Shown: positions 34,890 to 47,130, counted from the stretch's first letter. The stretch: DNA of 64,000 bases from Closterium sp. NIES-65 (GCA_948144175.1 CANXME010002536.1:62001-126000); one strand, 5' to 3'. Notes: generated from the letters alone by a model not told the origin. Numbers and translations are program-made.

Positions 34890-36030
34890 GTGAGTCATTT
34901 GACCAATCCCCTCCTCTGTCCCCTTTGTTTTGAGTCATTTGACCAATCCCCTCCTCTCTCCTCTTTGTTTTGAGTCATTTGACCAATCCCCTCCTCTCTC
35001 CCCTCTGTTTTGAGTCATTTGACCAATCCCCTCCTCTCTCCTCTTTGTTTTGAGTCATTTGACCAATCCCCTCCTCTCTTCCCCCTGTTTTGAGTCATTT
35101 GACCAATCCCCTACTCTCTCCCCTCTGTTTTGAGTCATTTGACCAATCCCCTCCTCTCCCCTCTTTGTTTTGAGTCATTTGACCAATCCCCTCCTCTCTT
35201 CCCCCTGTTTTGAGTCATTTGACCAATCCCCTACTCTCTTCCCTCTGTTTTGAGTCATTTGACCAATCCCCTCATCTCTCCTATTCGTTTTGAGTCATTT
35301 AACCAATTCCCTCCTCTCTCCTCCTTGTTTCGAGTCATTTCACCAATTCCCTCCTCTCTCTCCTCTTTGTTTTGAGTCATTTGACCAATCCCCTCCTCTC
35401 TCCCCTCAGTTTTGAGTCATTTCACCAATCCCCTCCTCTCTCCTCTCTGTTTTGAGTCATTTGACCAATCCCCTCCTCTCTCCTATTTGTTTTGAGTCAT
35501 TTGTCCAATCCCCTCCTCTCTCCTATTTGTTTTGAGTCATTTGACCAATCCCCTCCTCTCTCTCTGTTTTGAGTCATTTCACCTATCCCCTCCTCTCTCC
35601 TCTTTGTTTCGACTCATTTGACCAATCCCCTCCTCTCTCCCCTCAGTTTTGAGTCTTTTCACCAATCCCCTCCTCTCTCCTCTTTGTTTTGAGTCATTTG
35701 ACCAATCCCCTCGTCTCTCCCCTCTGTTTTGAATCATTTGACCAATCCCCTCCTATCTCCCCTCTGTTCTGAGTCATTTGACCAATCCCCTCTTCTCTCC
35801 CCTCTGTTTTGAGCCATTTGACCAATCCCCTCCTCTCTCTCTGTTTTGAGTCATTTCACCTATCCCCTCCTCTCTCCTCTTTGTTTCGACTCATTTGACC
35901 AATCCCCTCCTCTCTCCCCTCAGTTTTGAGTCTTTTCACCAATCCCCTCCTCTCTCCTCTTTGTTTTGAGTCATTTGACCAATCCCCTCCTCTCTCCCCT
36001 CTGTTTCGAGTCATTTGACCAATGCCTCAT
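34890..36030. repeat. 40-bp tandem array (about 28 units), copy A
   Basis: Units contain TGAGTCATTTGACCAAT followed by CCCCTCCTCTCTCC. Each combines a TGAGTCA (AP-1/GCN4-like) heptamer, a TTGACC W-box-like core and CCAAT. Starts are mostly 40 bp apart (for example TGAGTCATTT at 34931 and 34971), with a few shortened units. It lies in the putative intron after exon-like block A1. Confidence 0.95.
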
Positions 36031-36088
36031 CTCCCCTCCCCTCCCCTCTCCTCCCTCCCTCCCTCCCTCCCTCCCTCCCTCCCTCCCC
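36031..36088. repeat. (CCCT)n microsatellite, copy A
   Basis: A CCCT/TCCC tract directly precedes a GTGTTTCAG acceptor-like site, so it could act as its polypyrimidine tract. The copy-B tract (46991-47057) is longer. Confidence 0.9.
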
Positions 36089-36097
36089 GTGTTTCAG

Positions 36098-36161
36098 CAG
36101 CTGCCAGCGGGGCGTGACAGTGCAGCACGGGGTGGGGCAAGCTGACGCGCACGCCCACGTG
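36098..36161 (+). other. 64-nt exon-like block, copy A
   Basis: Acceptor GTGTTTCAG and donor CACGTG|GTAAGAGT are both strong. The open frame reads CQRGVTVQHGVGQADAHAHV. The identical block is at 47067-47130 in copy B. Family not recognised. The reverse strand is also open here, so strand and coding status are unproven. Confidence 0.3.
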
Positions 36162-36794
36162 GTAAGAGTGAACCAGAACGATGCATTGATGTATGAACAC
36201 AAAAGCAAAACAATGTACTAGGGCACATAAAAATCATGTGCCTTCTCATTCCCTCAAGGTGCCTTGCCGTTCCCTGCATGATGCCTTCTCATTCCTTGCA
36301 TGATGCCATTTTCCTCCCCTTTCCAGCAGGTGCCAGTGCAAGGCATAATGTTTTGAGGTGTCACACTCAACACCTCCCCTCTGTCCTCCCGTTTCCAGCA
36401 GGTGCCAGTGTAGCGCATGTTGATTGAAGAGGTCTCACTCACCCCGTCCCCTCTTTCCATCCCAATATTTCCTGTTTGTTTGTTTGTCTGTTTCAGTTTG
36501 TTTTGCTTGCTTGTTTGTTGTTCCTGTGTGCATTCTTTGCTCAAGGGGAGACGTCCAAGCCACCCTCTCCCCTCCCCTTTCTGCCAGCTGCCAGTGCAGC
36601 GCCTGCCCATTTGAGCTTGTCTCACCCACCCCCTCCCCTCTTTTCCCACTTTACCCCTTCTGCCAGGTGCCTTCTCATGCCCTGCAAGGTGCCTTCGCAT
36701 GTTGCACGGTGCCTTCACATGCCCTGCATGGTGCCTGTTCATGCCCTGGCTGGTGGGTTGCATTCCCTGCATGGTGACTTTCATTTCCTGCCAG

Positions 36795-36900
36795 GTAAGG
36801 GGGTAAGGGGGTTTAGGGTGCTCCCCCCGCTCACTTGCCCTGCTCCCCCCGCTCACTTGCTCTGCTCCCCCACCCCAACTCCTCCCCTCCCCTTGCGCAG
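36795..36900 (+). other. 106-bp intron-like segment, copy 2
   Basis: Same length and ends as copy 1 (GTAAGG to GCGCAG). It is preceded by CCTGCCAG and followed by exon-like block A2. Confidence 0.45.
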
Positions 36901-37088
36901 GTGCCAGTTTCTCCTGTCGCCAAGATGAAGATACTTTGCACAGGGAGCAGATGCGTTGCCAGCTGCTTGTGCGGCCGTCCCTCATCATCCATGCGCGGGA
37001 CATGAGAGAGAACAAGGGAGAGAAACAGAAGCAGGAGGAGGGAGCGCAGCGCCATGCCATGCTGCATGGCCCACCAAACCGGCCCCAG
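36901..37088 (+). other. 62-codon exon-like block, copy A2
   Basis: It has the same length and frame as copy A1, with replacements such as Trp to Arg in the LLVWPSL region, and ends CCCCAG|GTGCGT. It is followed immediately by L of copy B, marking the duplicon junction. Confidence 0.35.
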
Positions 37089-37356
37089 GTGCGTTGTGAG
37101 TCGCCCCAGAGCATGCACTGCACACCTTGCCATATCCCTCACACCTGCCATCCCACCATGCCCTCACACCTCCTGCCATCCCCTCACTTGCCCTGCTCCC
37201 CCCGCTCACTTGCTCCGCTTCCCCTCTCCCCCACCCCAACTCCCCCCCTCCCCTTGCGCAGGTGCCAGCTTCCCTCCTGTCGCCAAGACGAAGACACTTG
37301 GCTTGCAATGTGTAGAGTGGTAGGGATTGATGAATCTGATTACGTTAGGAACATAA

Positions 37357-37878
37357 ATGTATGAGCCTGTTATTATATGTGCAGGGGGATGGGGGGAGTG
37401 CAGGTTTGGTTTGGGCCAGGTTTGGGATATGAAAGAGTGGCAGAAACGGAAACAGGGAGTAGATGTGTTGCCACCTGCTTGTGTTCAGCCATGCGCAGGG
37501 CAGGACATGAGGGAGAAGAAGAGAGAGAAACAGACGCACAAGGAGGGAGCGCATGTGCCATTTTCTTCTGTCTACAACACGAGGCTATTTGCTACGACGC
37601 GTAGAGTGATAGATGACTTAGCGAATATGAATGTATGTGCTTGTTCTTATATACGCAGGCGGGCAGAGAAAGGGGGGAGGGGTGAGGGAAAAGGGAGGGG
37701 AGTGGGGAGCAGAAGCAGAACAGAAGAGGGAGTGGTGGATGAGCTCCTGGCTCTCTGTGCTGTGCGCCCCTCCCTGGTTGGCCATGCCATGCCATGCCAT
37801 GCCATGCCATGCCATGCCATGCCCGGGAGGGATATGATAGATAGGAAGCACAAAGTAGAAGCAGAAGCAGGAATGTGA
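37357..37878 (+). other. open reading frame in L, copy B (173 codons)
   Basis: Counterpart of the 88-codon frame at 263-529 without its 16-nt insertion. It contains DMREKKREKQTHKEG, then a Gly/Arg-rich stretch, then the (GCCAT)n tract translated as HAMPC repeats. Because it runs straight across ATATACGCAG, an acceptor-like site, it may be exon and intron rather than one CDS. Copy C has a 160-codon version at 48802-49284. Confidence 0.2.
37783..37822. repeat. (GCCAT)n microsatellite, about eight units
   Basis: The same site has about two units in copy A (705-720) and about seven in copy C (49227-49262). Confidence 0.9.
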
Positions 37879-38487
37879 TATGACAGGGAGCAGATATGCA
37901 TGGGCCATGCCCAGGGATGTCCAGGGCGGTTCGAGGGGGGCTGTGAGGGGCTGTGAGGAGAATTGGGGGGTAGGGGGGCCTTAGGGGGGCCTTGGGGGGG
38001 CTGTGGGGGGTTTTTTTCAGGATTTTAGGGGGGTTTTCCCCTCTCTTGTACCCCATCTCTGCTTATCAATCAATCACAAACAAGCTTTCTGCCATCACCC
38101 TTCCGATTACGCTCATGTTGTCGCCTTGCCACCTGAGGGAGGGGGATCCAGATGATCCAGGTGGTCCGGGGCCGTCCTCCTGAAATACGTATGTCAAGAT
38201 GTTGACCAGAGTGGGAGCCAGGGCAGTGTATGTAAGGGATGGTGTATGTAGGGGTGGGCAGGGCAGGTGCAAACGTAGGGGATAATGAGTGACAGAAACT
38301 GAAGGGAGAGTTAAAATTGAATCAAAGAGGGGGATAAAGAAGAAAACTGGCACAAGTTCACTACAGGTAGGCAGAATAAGTGACCAGCACAGGGGGGTAA
38401 AGTGACAAGGGCAGGGGGGTGAAGTGACAAGGGCAGGGGGGTGAAGTGACAAGGGCAGGGGGGTGAAGTGATGAGACGTGCTTTCCA

Positions 38488-38999
38488 AGGTCAAAACAAG
38501 GGCCCATTGCTGACCTACTAACACTCACCGACACGGCATGCCTCATGCGCCGACCTGTTGTGTGAAACCTGCCCCATCCTCACACCACACATCAAATCAA
38601 GCACTAGACCAGCACCCCCATGCCCTCTCACACACCTCCTCTGCAGCAGGGCTACTGGCGTCACTACCCACCAGCACCACAAGCAGCATGTTCAGGAGTC
38701 ATCTCAAACCACACCTCAACACCAGACCAACACCCTCATGACCTGTCACCTCACTCACTTCCCCTGCTGCACGGCTGCTGGCGTCACTCCCCACCACCAG
38801 CACCAGCACCAGCAACAGCAGCAGCACCATATCCAAGCACATGTGAGTGATTCGACTCAAAGCACACCTCGACCACCACACTGGCACGCCCCATGCCCTG
38901 TCACCTCACCCATGTGCTCTACAGCAGGGCTACTGGCGTCACGCCCCACCACCAGCACCAGGCTATCAGCAGCGAGTCCAGCACCCACACACCCCGTGC
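38488..38999. repeat. R1-R2-R3 lead-in repeats before array B
   Basis: Three diverged repeats start near 38604, 38724 and 38879. Each contains a GGCGTCAC core after CTACTGGC or GCTGCTGGC; plus-strand translations read GYWRHYPPAP, GCWRHSPPPAP and GYWRHAPPPAP. R2 also has a short CAG/CAC run at 38795-38830. Confidence 0.6.
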
Positions 39000-41900
39000 C
39001 CTGCTCTGCTGCACCACTCACCTGCTCTGCCGCACCACTCACCTGCTCTGCTGCACCACTCACCTGCTCTGCTGCACCACTCACCTGCTCTGCCGCACCA
39101 CTCACCTGCTCTGCTGCACCACTCACCTGCTCTGCTGCACCACTCACCTGCTCTGCTGCACCACTCACCTGCTCTGCTGCACCACTCACCTGCTCTGCTG
39201 CACCACTCACCTGCTCTGCTGCACCACTCACCTGCTCTGCTGCACCACTCACCTGCTCTGCTGCACCACTCACCTGCTCTGCCGCACCACTCACCTGCTC
39301 TGCCGCACCACTCACCTGCTCTGCCGCACCACTCACCTGCTCTGCCGCACCACTCACCTGCTCTGCCGCACCACTCACCTGCTCTGCCGCACCACTCACC
39401 TGCTCTGCCGCACCACTCACCTGCTCTGTTGCACCACTCACCTGCTCGGCCGCACCACTCACCTGCTCTGCCGCACCACTCACCTGCTCTGCCGCACCAC
39501 TCACCTGCTCTGCCGCACCACTCACCTGCTCTGCCGCACCACTCACCTGCTCTGTTGCACCACTCACCTGCTCTGCCGCACCACTCACCTGCTCTGCCGC
39601 ACCACTCACCTGCTCTGCCGCACCACTCACCTGCTCTGCCGCACCACTCACCTGCTCTGCCGCACCACTCACCTGCTCTGCCGCACCACTCACCTGCTCT
39701 GCCGCACCACTCACCTGCTCTGCCGCACCACTCACCTGCTCTGCCGCACCACTCACCTGCTCTGCCGCACCACTCACCTGCTCTGCCGCACCACTCACCT
39801 GCTCTGCCTCACCACTCACCTGCTCTGCTACACCACTCACCTGCTCTGCCGCACCACTCACCTGCTCTGCCGCACCACTCACCTGCTCTGCCGCACCACT
39901 CACCTGCTCTGCCGCACCACTCACCTGCTCTGCCGCACCACTCACCTGCTCTGCCGCACCACTCACCTGCTCTGCCGCACCACTCACCTGCTCTGCCGCA
40001 CCACTCACCTGCTCTGCCGCACCACTCACCTGCTCTGCACCACTCACCTGCTCTGCGCACCACTCACCTGCTCTGCCGCACCACTCACCTGCTCTGCCGC
40101 ACCACTCACCTGCTCTGCCGCACCACTCACCTGCTCTGCCGCACCACTCACCTGCTCTGCCGCACCACTCACCTGCTCTGCCGCACCACTCACCTGCTCT
40201 GCCGCACCACTCACCTGCTCTGCCGCACCACTCACCTGCTCTGCCGCACCACTCACCTGCTCTGCCGCACCACTCACCTGCTCTGCCGCACCACTCACCT
40301 GCTCTGCCGCACCACTCACCTGCTCTGCTACACCACTCACCTGCTCTGCCGCACCACTCACCTGCTCTGCCGCACCACTCACCTGCTCTGCCGCACCACT
40401 CACCTGCTATGCCGCACCACTCACCTGCTCTGCTACACCACTCACCTGCTCTGCCGCACCACTCACCTGCTCTGCCGCACCACTCACCTGCTCTGCCGCA
40501 CCACTCACCTGCTCTGCCGCACCACTCACCTGCTCTGCCGCACCACTCACCTGCTCTGCCGCACCACTCACCTGCTCTGCTACACCACTCACCTGCTCTA
40601 ATACACCACTCACCTGCTCTGCCGCACCACTCACCTGCTCTGCCGCACCACTCACCTGCTCTGCCGCACCACTCACCTGCTCTGCTGCACCACTCACCTG
40701 CTCTGCCGCACCACTCACCTGCTCTGCCGCACCACTCACCTGCTCTGCCGCACCACTCACCTGCTCTGCCGCACCACTCACCTGCTCTGCCGCACCACTC
40801 ACCTGCTCTGCCGCACCACTCACCTGCTCTGCGCACCACTTACCTGCTCTGCCGCTCCACTCACCTGCTCTGCCGCACCACTCACCTCTCTGCCGCACCA
40901 CTCACCTGCTCTGCCGCACCACTCACCTGCTCTGCCGCACCACTCACCTGCTCTGCACCACTTACCTGCTCTGCGCTACCACTCACCTGCTCTGCCGCAC
41001 CACTCACCTGCTCTGCCGCACCACTCACCTGCTCTGCCGCACCACTCACCTGCTCTGCCACACCACTCACCTGCTCTGCCGCACCACTCACCTGCTCTGC
41101 CGCACCACTCACCTGCTCTGCCGCACCACTCACCTGCTCTGCCGCACCACTCACCTGCTCTGCCGCACCACTCACCTGCTCTGCCGCACCACTCACCTGC
41201 TCTGCCGCACCACTCACCTGCTCTGCCTGCACCACTCACCTGCTCTGCCGCACCACTCACCTGCTCTGCCGCACCACTCACCTGCTCTGCCGCACCACTC
41301 ACCTGCTCTGCCGCACCACTCACCTGCTCTGCTGCACCACTCACCTGCTCTGCCGCACCACTCACCTGCTCTGCTGCACCACTCACCTGCTCTGCTGCAC
41401 CACTCACCTGCTCTGCTGCATCACTCACCTGCTCTGCTGCACCACTCACCTGCTCTGCAGCACCACTCACCTGCTCTGCTGCACCACTCACCTGCTCTGC
41501 CGCACCACTCACCTGCTCTGCTGCACCACTCACCTGCTCTGCTGCACCACTCACCTGCTCTGCCGCACCACTCACCTGCTCTGCCGCACCACTCACCTGC
41601 TCTGCCGCACCACTCACCTGCTCTGCCGCACCACTCACCTGCTCTGCCGCACCACTCACCTGCTCTTCCGCACCACTCACCTGCTCTGCCGCACCACTCA
41701 CCTGCTCTGCCGCACCACTCACCTGCTCTGCTACACCACTCACCTGCTCTGCCGCACCACTCACCTGCTCTGCCGCACCACTCACCTGCTCTGCCACACC
41801 ACTCACCTGCTCTGCCGCACCACTCACCTGCTCTGCCGCACCACTCACCTGCTCTGCCGCACCACTCACCTGCTCTGCTACACCACTCACCTGCTCTGCC

Positions 41901-43683
41901 GCACCACTCACCTGCTCTGCCGCACCACTCACCTGCTCTGCCGCACCACTCACCTGCTCTGCCGCACCACTCACCTGCTCTGCTGCACCACTCACCTGCT
42001 CTGCCGCACCACTCACCTGCTCTGCCGCACCACTCACCTGCTCTGCCACACCACTCACCTGCTCTGCCGCACCACTCACCTGCTCTGCCGCACCACTCAC
42101 CTGCTCTGCTGCACCACTCACCTGCTCTGCCGCACCACTCACCTGCTCTGCCGCACCACTCACCTGCTCTGCCGCACCACTCACCTGCTCTGCCGCACCA
42201 CTCACCTGCTCTGCCACACCACTCACCTGCTCTGCCGCACCACTCACCTGCTCTGCCGCACTACTCACCTGCTCTGCTGCACCACTCACCTGCTCTGCCG
42301 CACCACTCACCTGCTCTGCCGCACCACTCACCTGCTCTGCTACACCACTCACCTGCTCTGCTACACCACTCACCTGCTCTGCCGCACCACTCACCTGCTC
42401 TGCCGCACCACTCACCTGCTCTGCCGCACCACTCACCTGCTCTGCTGCACCACTCACCTGCTCTGCCGCACCACTCACCTGCTCTGCCGCACCACTCACC
42501 TGCTCTGCCGCACCACTCACCTGCTCTGCCGCACCACTCACCTGCTCTGCCGCACCACTCACCTGCTCTGCCGCACCACTCACCTGCTCTGCCGCACCAC
42601 TCACCTGCTCTGCCGCACCACTCACCTGCTCTGCCGCACCACTCACCTGCTCTGCCGCACCACTCACCTGCTCTGCCGCACCACTCACCTGCTCTGCCGC
42701 ACCACTCACCTGCTCTGCCGCACCACTCACCTGCTCTGCCGCACCACTCACCTGCTCTGCTGCACCACTCACCTGCTCTGCTGCACCACTCACCTGCTCT
42801 GCCGCACCACTCACCTGCTCTGCTGCACCACTCACCTGCTCTGCCGCACCACTCACCTGCTCTGCCGCACCACTCACCTGCTCTGCCGCACCACTCACCT
42901 GCTCTGCTGCACCACTCACCTGCTCTGCTGCACCACTCACCTGCTCTGCTGCACCACTCACCTGCTCTGCTGCACCACTCACCTGCTCTGCTGCACCACT
43001 CACCTGCTCTGCTGCACCAGTCACCTGCTCTGCTGCACCACTCACCTGCTCTGCTGCACCACTCACCTGCTCTGCTGCACCACTCACCTGCTCTGCTGCA
43101 CCACTCACCTGCTCTGCTGCACCACTCACCTGCTCTGCTGCACCACTCACCTGCTCTGCTGCACCACTCACCTGCTCTGCTGCACCACTCACCTGCTCTG
43201 CTGCACCACTCACCTGCTCTGCTGCACCACTCACCTGCTCTGCTGCACCACTCACCTGCTCTGCTGCACCACTCACCTGCTCTGCTGCACCACTCACCTG
43301 CTCTGCCGCACCACTCACCTGCTCTGCCGCACCACTCACCTGCTCTGCCGCACCACTCACCTGCTCTGCTGCACCACTCACCTGCTCTGCCGCACCACTC
43401 ACCTGCTCTGCTGCACCACTCACCTGCTCTGCTGCACCACTCACCTGCTCTGCCGCACCACTCACCTGCTCTGCTGCACCACTCACCTGCTCTGCCGCAC
43501 CACTCACCTGCTCTGCCGCACCACTCACCTGCTCTGCTGCACCACTCACCTGCTCTGCTGCACCACTTACCTGCTCTGCTGCACCACTCACCTGCTCTGC
43601 TGCACCACTCACCTGCTCTGCTGCACCACTCACCTGCTCTGCTGCACCACTCACCTGCTCTGCTGCACCACTCACCTGCTCTC
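39000..43683. repeat. 21-bp minisatellite array B (about 223 units)
   Basis: Same unit as array A, but with private variants: TACACC (near 39829, 40327, 40432 and others), CACACC (41057, 41786, 42046, 42209), shortened units at about 40033, 40055, 40832 and 40890, and a long all-CTG run at 42901-43300. All three plus frames are open. A minus frame of 973 codons enters from the right flank (43897). Confidence 0.97.
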
Positions 43684-43897
43684 GGGCATCTCTGCACCCC
43701 CTAAACCTCCTTAACAACTGAGGCTCAACACCCTTTCTCTTCCTTGCACCTCCATCACTCCCTCTATGTCGCTCGCTGCCCTTCGTGTCTCTCTCTTTTA
43801 TCCCAGCCCAATGGTGGAAGTGAAGCTTGTCCCGGTCAGCATCCAACCAATCAATCTGTTGGCGTAACCACGGTGCTGAATGGCGAAAATCGGTCAC
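40976..43897 (-). other. long open frame entering array B from unique sequence
   Basis: The frame starts MTDFRHSAPWLRQQ in unique R sequence, has about 70 non-repetitive residues rich in Arg and Lys, then reads the array as VSGAAEQ heptads. Copies A and C carry one extra base in the CTCTTTTTATCCC tract, which breaks the link between the unique part and the heptads. Since the repeat is stop-free by composition, only the 70-residue part is informative. Low confidence as a gene. Confidence 0.15.
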
Positions 43898-44684
43898 ACT
43901 TGACGATCAGTCGAGCAAGAGCGATTGTCCCCGGCGAGACGATATCAACGGCTCTCTTTGCGCGGGCAAAGAAAAAGGTCGGTCGTACGAGTGCGTACGC
44001 GTTGGTGCATGTACGGTTATGTACATATGCGTCGCGTACGAGTGTGTACGGTAGGTAGACGCACTACGTGCATGAAGGCATACGTACGGATGCATACGTA
44101 TGTCTACGCGCAGTCTAGATTAAATAGGTAGGTACCAGACATGCGAGTATTCATGCATATACGCATGCAGATGCGCACGTTCCTTAATATTCAGCTCATT
44201 ATTCCAGAGCTAATTTGTCATTGATTTGTTGACCTACATGCATAAGCTCCAGATTACACAAACATATTTGTCAACTTACATGTGTAGCTTGTAAATCAGC
44301 AAAATCATGTTCTGTTTACTGACATGTGGAAAGCTGTAGTTTTGCAAGATACTGTTTTTCTGTTCTCGTTTTGGGCACAGCTGACGAGCGAAACCTATTC
44401 GCGCTGCGAATTTGTCACTGTAAATGCTGGCACATTCACTTTGGGTCGCGCTCGCTGTATCGGAGTGTCGGACTGCATATACGCAGGGCACCCAAACCGA
44501 CTTTCCGACTTTGTCACTGCGCTGCCGACGTAGCACTGTGCAGAACGCTACTTCAGTACATCCACTTTGCACCACGAACCCACGTTCGTTCAGGGGGACC
44601 AAGCAAGCCAGAAAGTGCACTGAAACGTGATGTGAGTGGGCTGGGCTCACAATCGCTCACCTAACTCCCACTCCCGTTTTTCAG

Positions 44685-44778
44685 ACCTCGATTCTTATCA
44701 TCCGCCACTCTATCTCAACTCAACATCCGAGCCTCTCTTCTAGATCGCCCTCCGCCATGGGGCATGGCATCACCATTC
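44685..44778 (+). other. candidate first exon a (copy B), start codon at 44757
   Basis: Counterpart of 33723-33817. One T is missing before the donor (ATTC|GTAAG instead of ATTTC|GTAAG), which changes the phase of the exon end. Exons a and b of copy B would therefore not join the same downstream frame. Confidence 0.3.
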
Positions 44779-44859
44779 GTAAGCCTGCTTTCTTAGTCGC
44801 AGTCACGCTATCGTAGTTTCGTTTTTCGTGATTTCGTTTGCTATTTTTTTTTTTTCCAG

Positions 44860-44948
44860 ATCTCGTTTCAATCTCAAGCCATTCTACTCAAGAGCGCAGC
44901 CTCTCTTTTGGATTCGCCATCCGCCATGGGCCATGGCATTAGTATTTC
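44860..44948 (+). other. candidate first exon b (copy B), start codon at 44926
   Basis: Counterpart of 33899-33986, with the eight-residue start and donor unchanged. One extra T lies in the untranslated part (GGATTCGCC instead of GGATCGCC). Confidence 0.33.
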
Positions 44949-45550
44949 GTAAGCCCGCTTTCTTACTCACGCTATCTTCAGTCTTGTTTCCAGTAATTTC
45001 GTTTTCTTCGTAGATTCCCTCTTCTTAGCTCCGTTTGTTCCGATTTCTGCTTGTCCGTGTTCGTGCTGACGTGTGCATGGTCATGGCAGGCACGCTGCAG
45101 CCAGCACAAGCTCGTCATCTGCCGTTCCAGGAGCCAGCAGCAATGCGGCATTCCACATCCAAAATCTGCCACCAAACATGGCGATTTCCGTTTAGCTCCG
45201 CTTCAGGGCGCCGATGCCACGCCGCTGTCATGCCAATTGCCATGCCGCTGACACGCCAACGACAACGACGGCGCTGCTCATGGCGCTCTGGGGAACGTTG
45301 AGACATCCAGGCCACCCTCTCCCCTCCCCTTTCTGCCAGGTACCAGTGCAGCGCTTGCCCATTTGAGCATGTCTCACCCACCCCCTCCCCTCTTTCCCCA
45401 CTTCCCCCCTTCTGCCAGGTGCCTTCCCATGCCCTGCATGGTGCCTTCTCATGCCCTGCCCGGTAAATTCTCATGCCCTGCATGGTGCCTTGGCATGCCC
45501 TGCCAGGTGCATTCGCATTCCCTGCATGGTGCCTTCTCATTTCCTGCCAG

Positions 45551-45656
45551 GTACGGGGGTAAGGGGGTTTAGGGTGCTCCCCCCGCTCACTTGCCCTGCT
45601 CCCCCCGCTCACTTGCTCTGCTCCCCCACCCCAACTCCTCCCCTCCCCTTGCGCAG
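45551..45656 (+). other. 106-bp intron-like segment, copy 3 (donor mutated)
   Basis: Same length as the other three, but the donor reads GTACGG instead of GTAAGG. Confidence 0.4.
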
Positions 45657-45845
45657 GTGTCAGTTTCTCCTGTCGCCAAGATGAAGATACTTTGCACAGG
45701 GAGCAGATGCGTTGCCAGCTGCTTGTGTGGCCGTCCCTGTTCATCCATGCGCAGGAACATGAGAGAGAACAAGGGAGAGAAACAGAAGCAGGAGGAGGGA
45801 GCGCAGCGCCATGCCATGCCGCATGGCCCACCAAACCAGCCCCAG
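45657..45845 (+). pseudogene. 62-codon exon-like block, copy B1 (frameshifted)
   Basis: One base longer than its three paralogues: ATGCGCAGGAACATG replaces ATGCGCGGGACATG near 45750, breaking the open frame in the middle. Confidence 0.35.
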
Positions 45846-45854
45846 GTGCGTTGT

Positions 45855-46990
45855 GAGTCATTTGACCAATCCCCTCCTCTGTCCCCTTTGTTTTGAGTCA
45901 TTTGACCAATCCCCTCCTCTCTCCTCTTTGTTTTGAGTCATTTGACCAATCCCCTCCTCTCTCCCCTCTGTTTTGAGTCATTTGACCAATCCCCTCCTCT
46001 CTCCTCTTTGTTTTGAGTCATTTGACCAATCCCCTCCTCTCTTCCCCCTGTTTTGAGTCATTTGACCAATCCCCTACTCTCTCCCCTCTGTTTTGAGTCA
46101 TTTGACCAATCCCCTCCTCTCCCCTCTTTGTTCTGAGTCATTTGACCAATCCCCTCCTCTCTTCCCCCTGTTTTGAGTCATTTGACCAATCCCCTACTCT
46201 CTTCCCCTCTGTTTTGAGTCATTTGACCAATCCCCTCATCTCTCCTATTCGTTTTGAGTCATTTAACCAATTCCCTCCTCTCTCCTCTTTGTTTCGAGTC
46301 ATTTCACCAATCCCTCCTCTCTCTCTCCTCTTTGTTTTGAGTCATTTGACCAATCCCCTCCTCTCTCCCCTCAGTTTTGAGTCATTTCACCAATCCCCTC
46401 CTCTCTCCTCTCTGTTTTGAGTCATTTGACCAATCCCCTCCTCTCCCCTATTTGTTTTGAGTCATTTGTCCAATCCCCTCCTCTCTCCTATTTGTTTTGA
46501 GTCATTTGACCAATCCCCTCCTCTCTCTCTGTTTTGAGTCATTTCACCTATCCCCTCTCTCCTCTTGTTTCGACTCATTTGACCAATCCCCTCCTCTCTC
46601 CCCTCAGTTTTGAGTCTTTTCACCAATCCCCTCCTCTCTCCTCTTTGTTTTGAGTCATTTGACCAATCCCCTCGTCTCTCCCCTCTGTTTTGAATCATTT
46701 GACCAATCCCCTCCTATCTCCCCTCTGTTCTGAGTCATTTGACCAATCCCCTCTTCTCTCCCCTCTGTTTTGAGCCATTTGACCAATCCCCTCCTCTCTC
46801 TCTGTTTTGAGTCATTTCACCTATCCCCTCCTCTCTCCTCTTTGTTTCGACTCATTTGACCAATCCCCTCCTCTCTCCCCTCAGTTTTGAGTCTTTTCAC
46901 CAATCCCCTCCTCTCTCCTCTTTGTTTTGAGTCATTTGACCAATCCCCTCCTCTCTCCCCTCTGTTTCGAGTCATTTGACCAATGCCTCA
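45855..46990. repeat. 40-bp tandem array (about 28 units), copy B
   Basis: Unit-by-unit counterpart of 34890-36030, with the same order of variant units and a few small indels, so it was duplicated as a block and has changed little since. Confidence 0.95.
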
Positions 46991-47057
46991 TCTCCCCTCC
47001 CCTCCCCTCTCCTCCCTCCCTCCCTCCCTCCCTCCCTCCCTCCCTCCCTCCCTCCCC
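46991..47057. repeat. (CCCT)n microsatellite, copy B
   Basis: Longer counterpart of 36031-36088, just before the GTGTTTCAG acceptor-like site. Confidence 0.9.
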
Positions 47058-47066
47058 GTGTTTCAG

Positions 47067-47130
47067 CAGCTGCCAGCGGGGCGTGACAGTGCAGCACGGG
47101 GTGGGGCAAGCTGACGCGCACGCCCACGTG
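47067..47130 (+). other. 64-nt exon-like block, copy B
   Basis: Identical over its whole length to 36098-36161, with the same acceptor and donor. Confidence 0.3.

Larger units (their letters stand above)
32745..37094. repeat. duplicon copy A, right flank (R)
   Basis: This matches 43684-48539 in copy B, apart from the transposon there and a short deletion near 33202, and matches 63175-64000 in copy C, apart from a 3178-bp deletion there. In order it holds the post-array segment, an alternating purine-pyrimidine stretch, a CpG-rich segment, two first-exon-like blocks, exon-like blocks, the 40-bp array, a CCCT microsatellite and a second set of exon-like blocks. Confidence 0.9.
37095..38487. 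repeat. duplicon copy B, left flank (L)
   Basis: Matches 1-1717. It lacks about 225 bp present in A (roughly 1047-1272) and in C, joined near 38147. It carries a longer (GCCAT)n tract, three units of the 22-bp VNTR, and an uninterrupted 173-codon frame. Confidence 0.9.

Noticed and set aside
34153-37123. 260-290-codon minus-strand ORFs in the R flank
   Set aside because: They run through minisatellite units (HHAGHGKAP-like repeats), pyrimidine tracts and the intron-like segments; low-complexity translation of noncoding repeats is the simpler reading.
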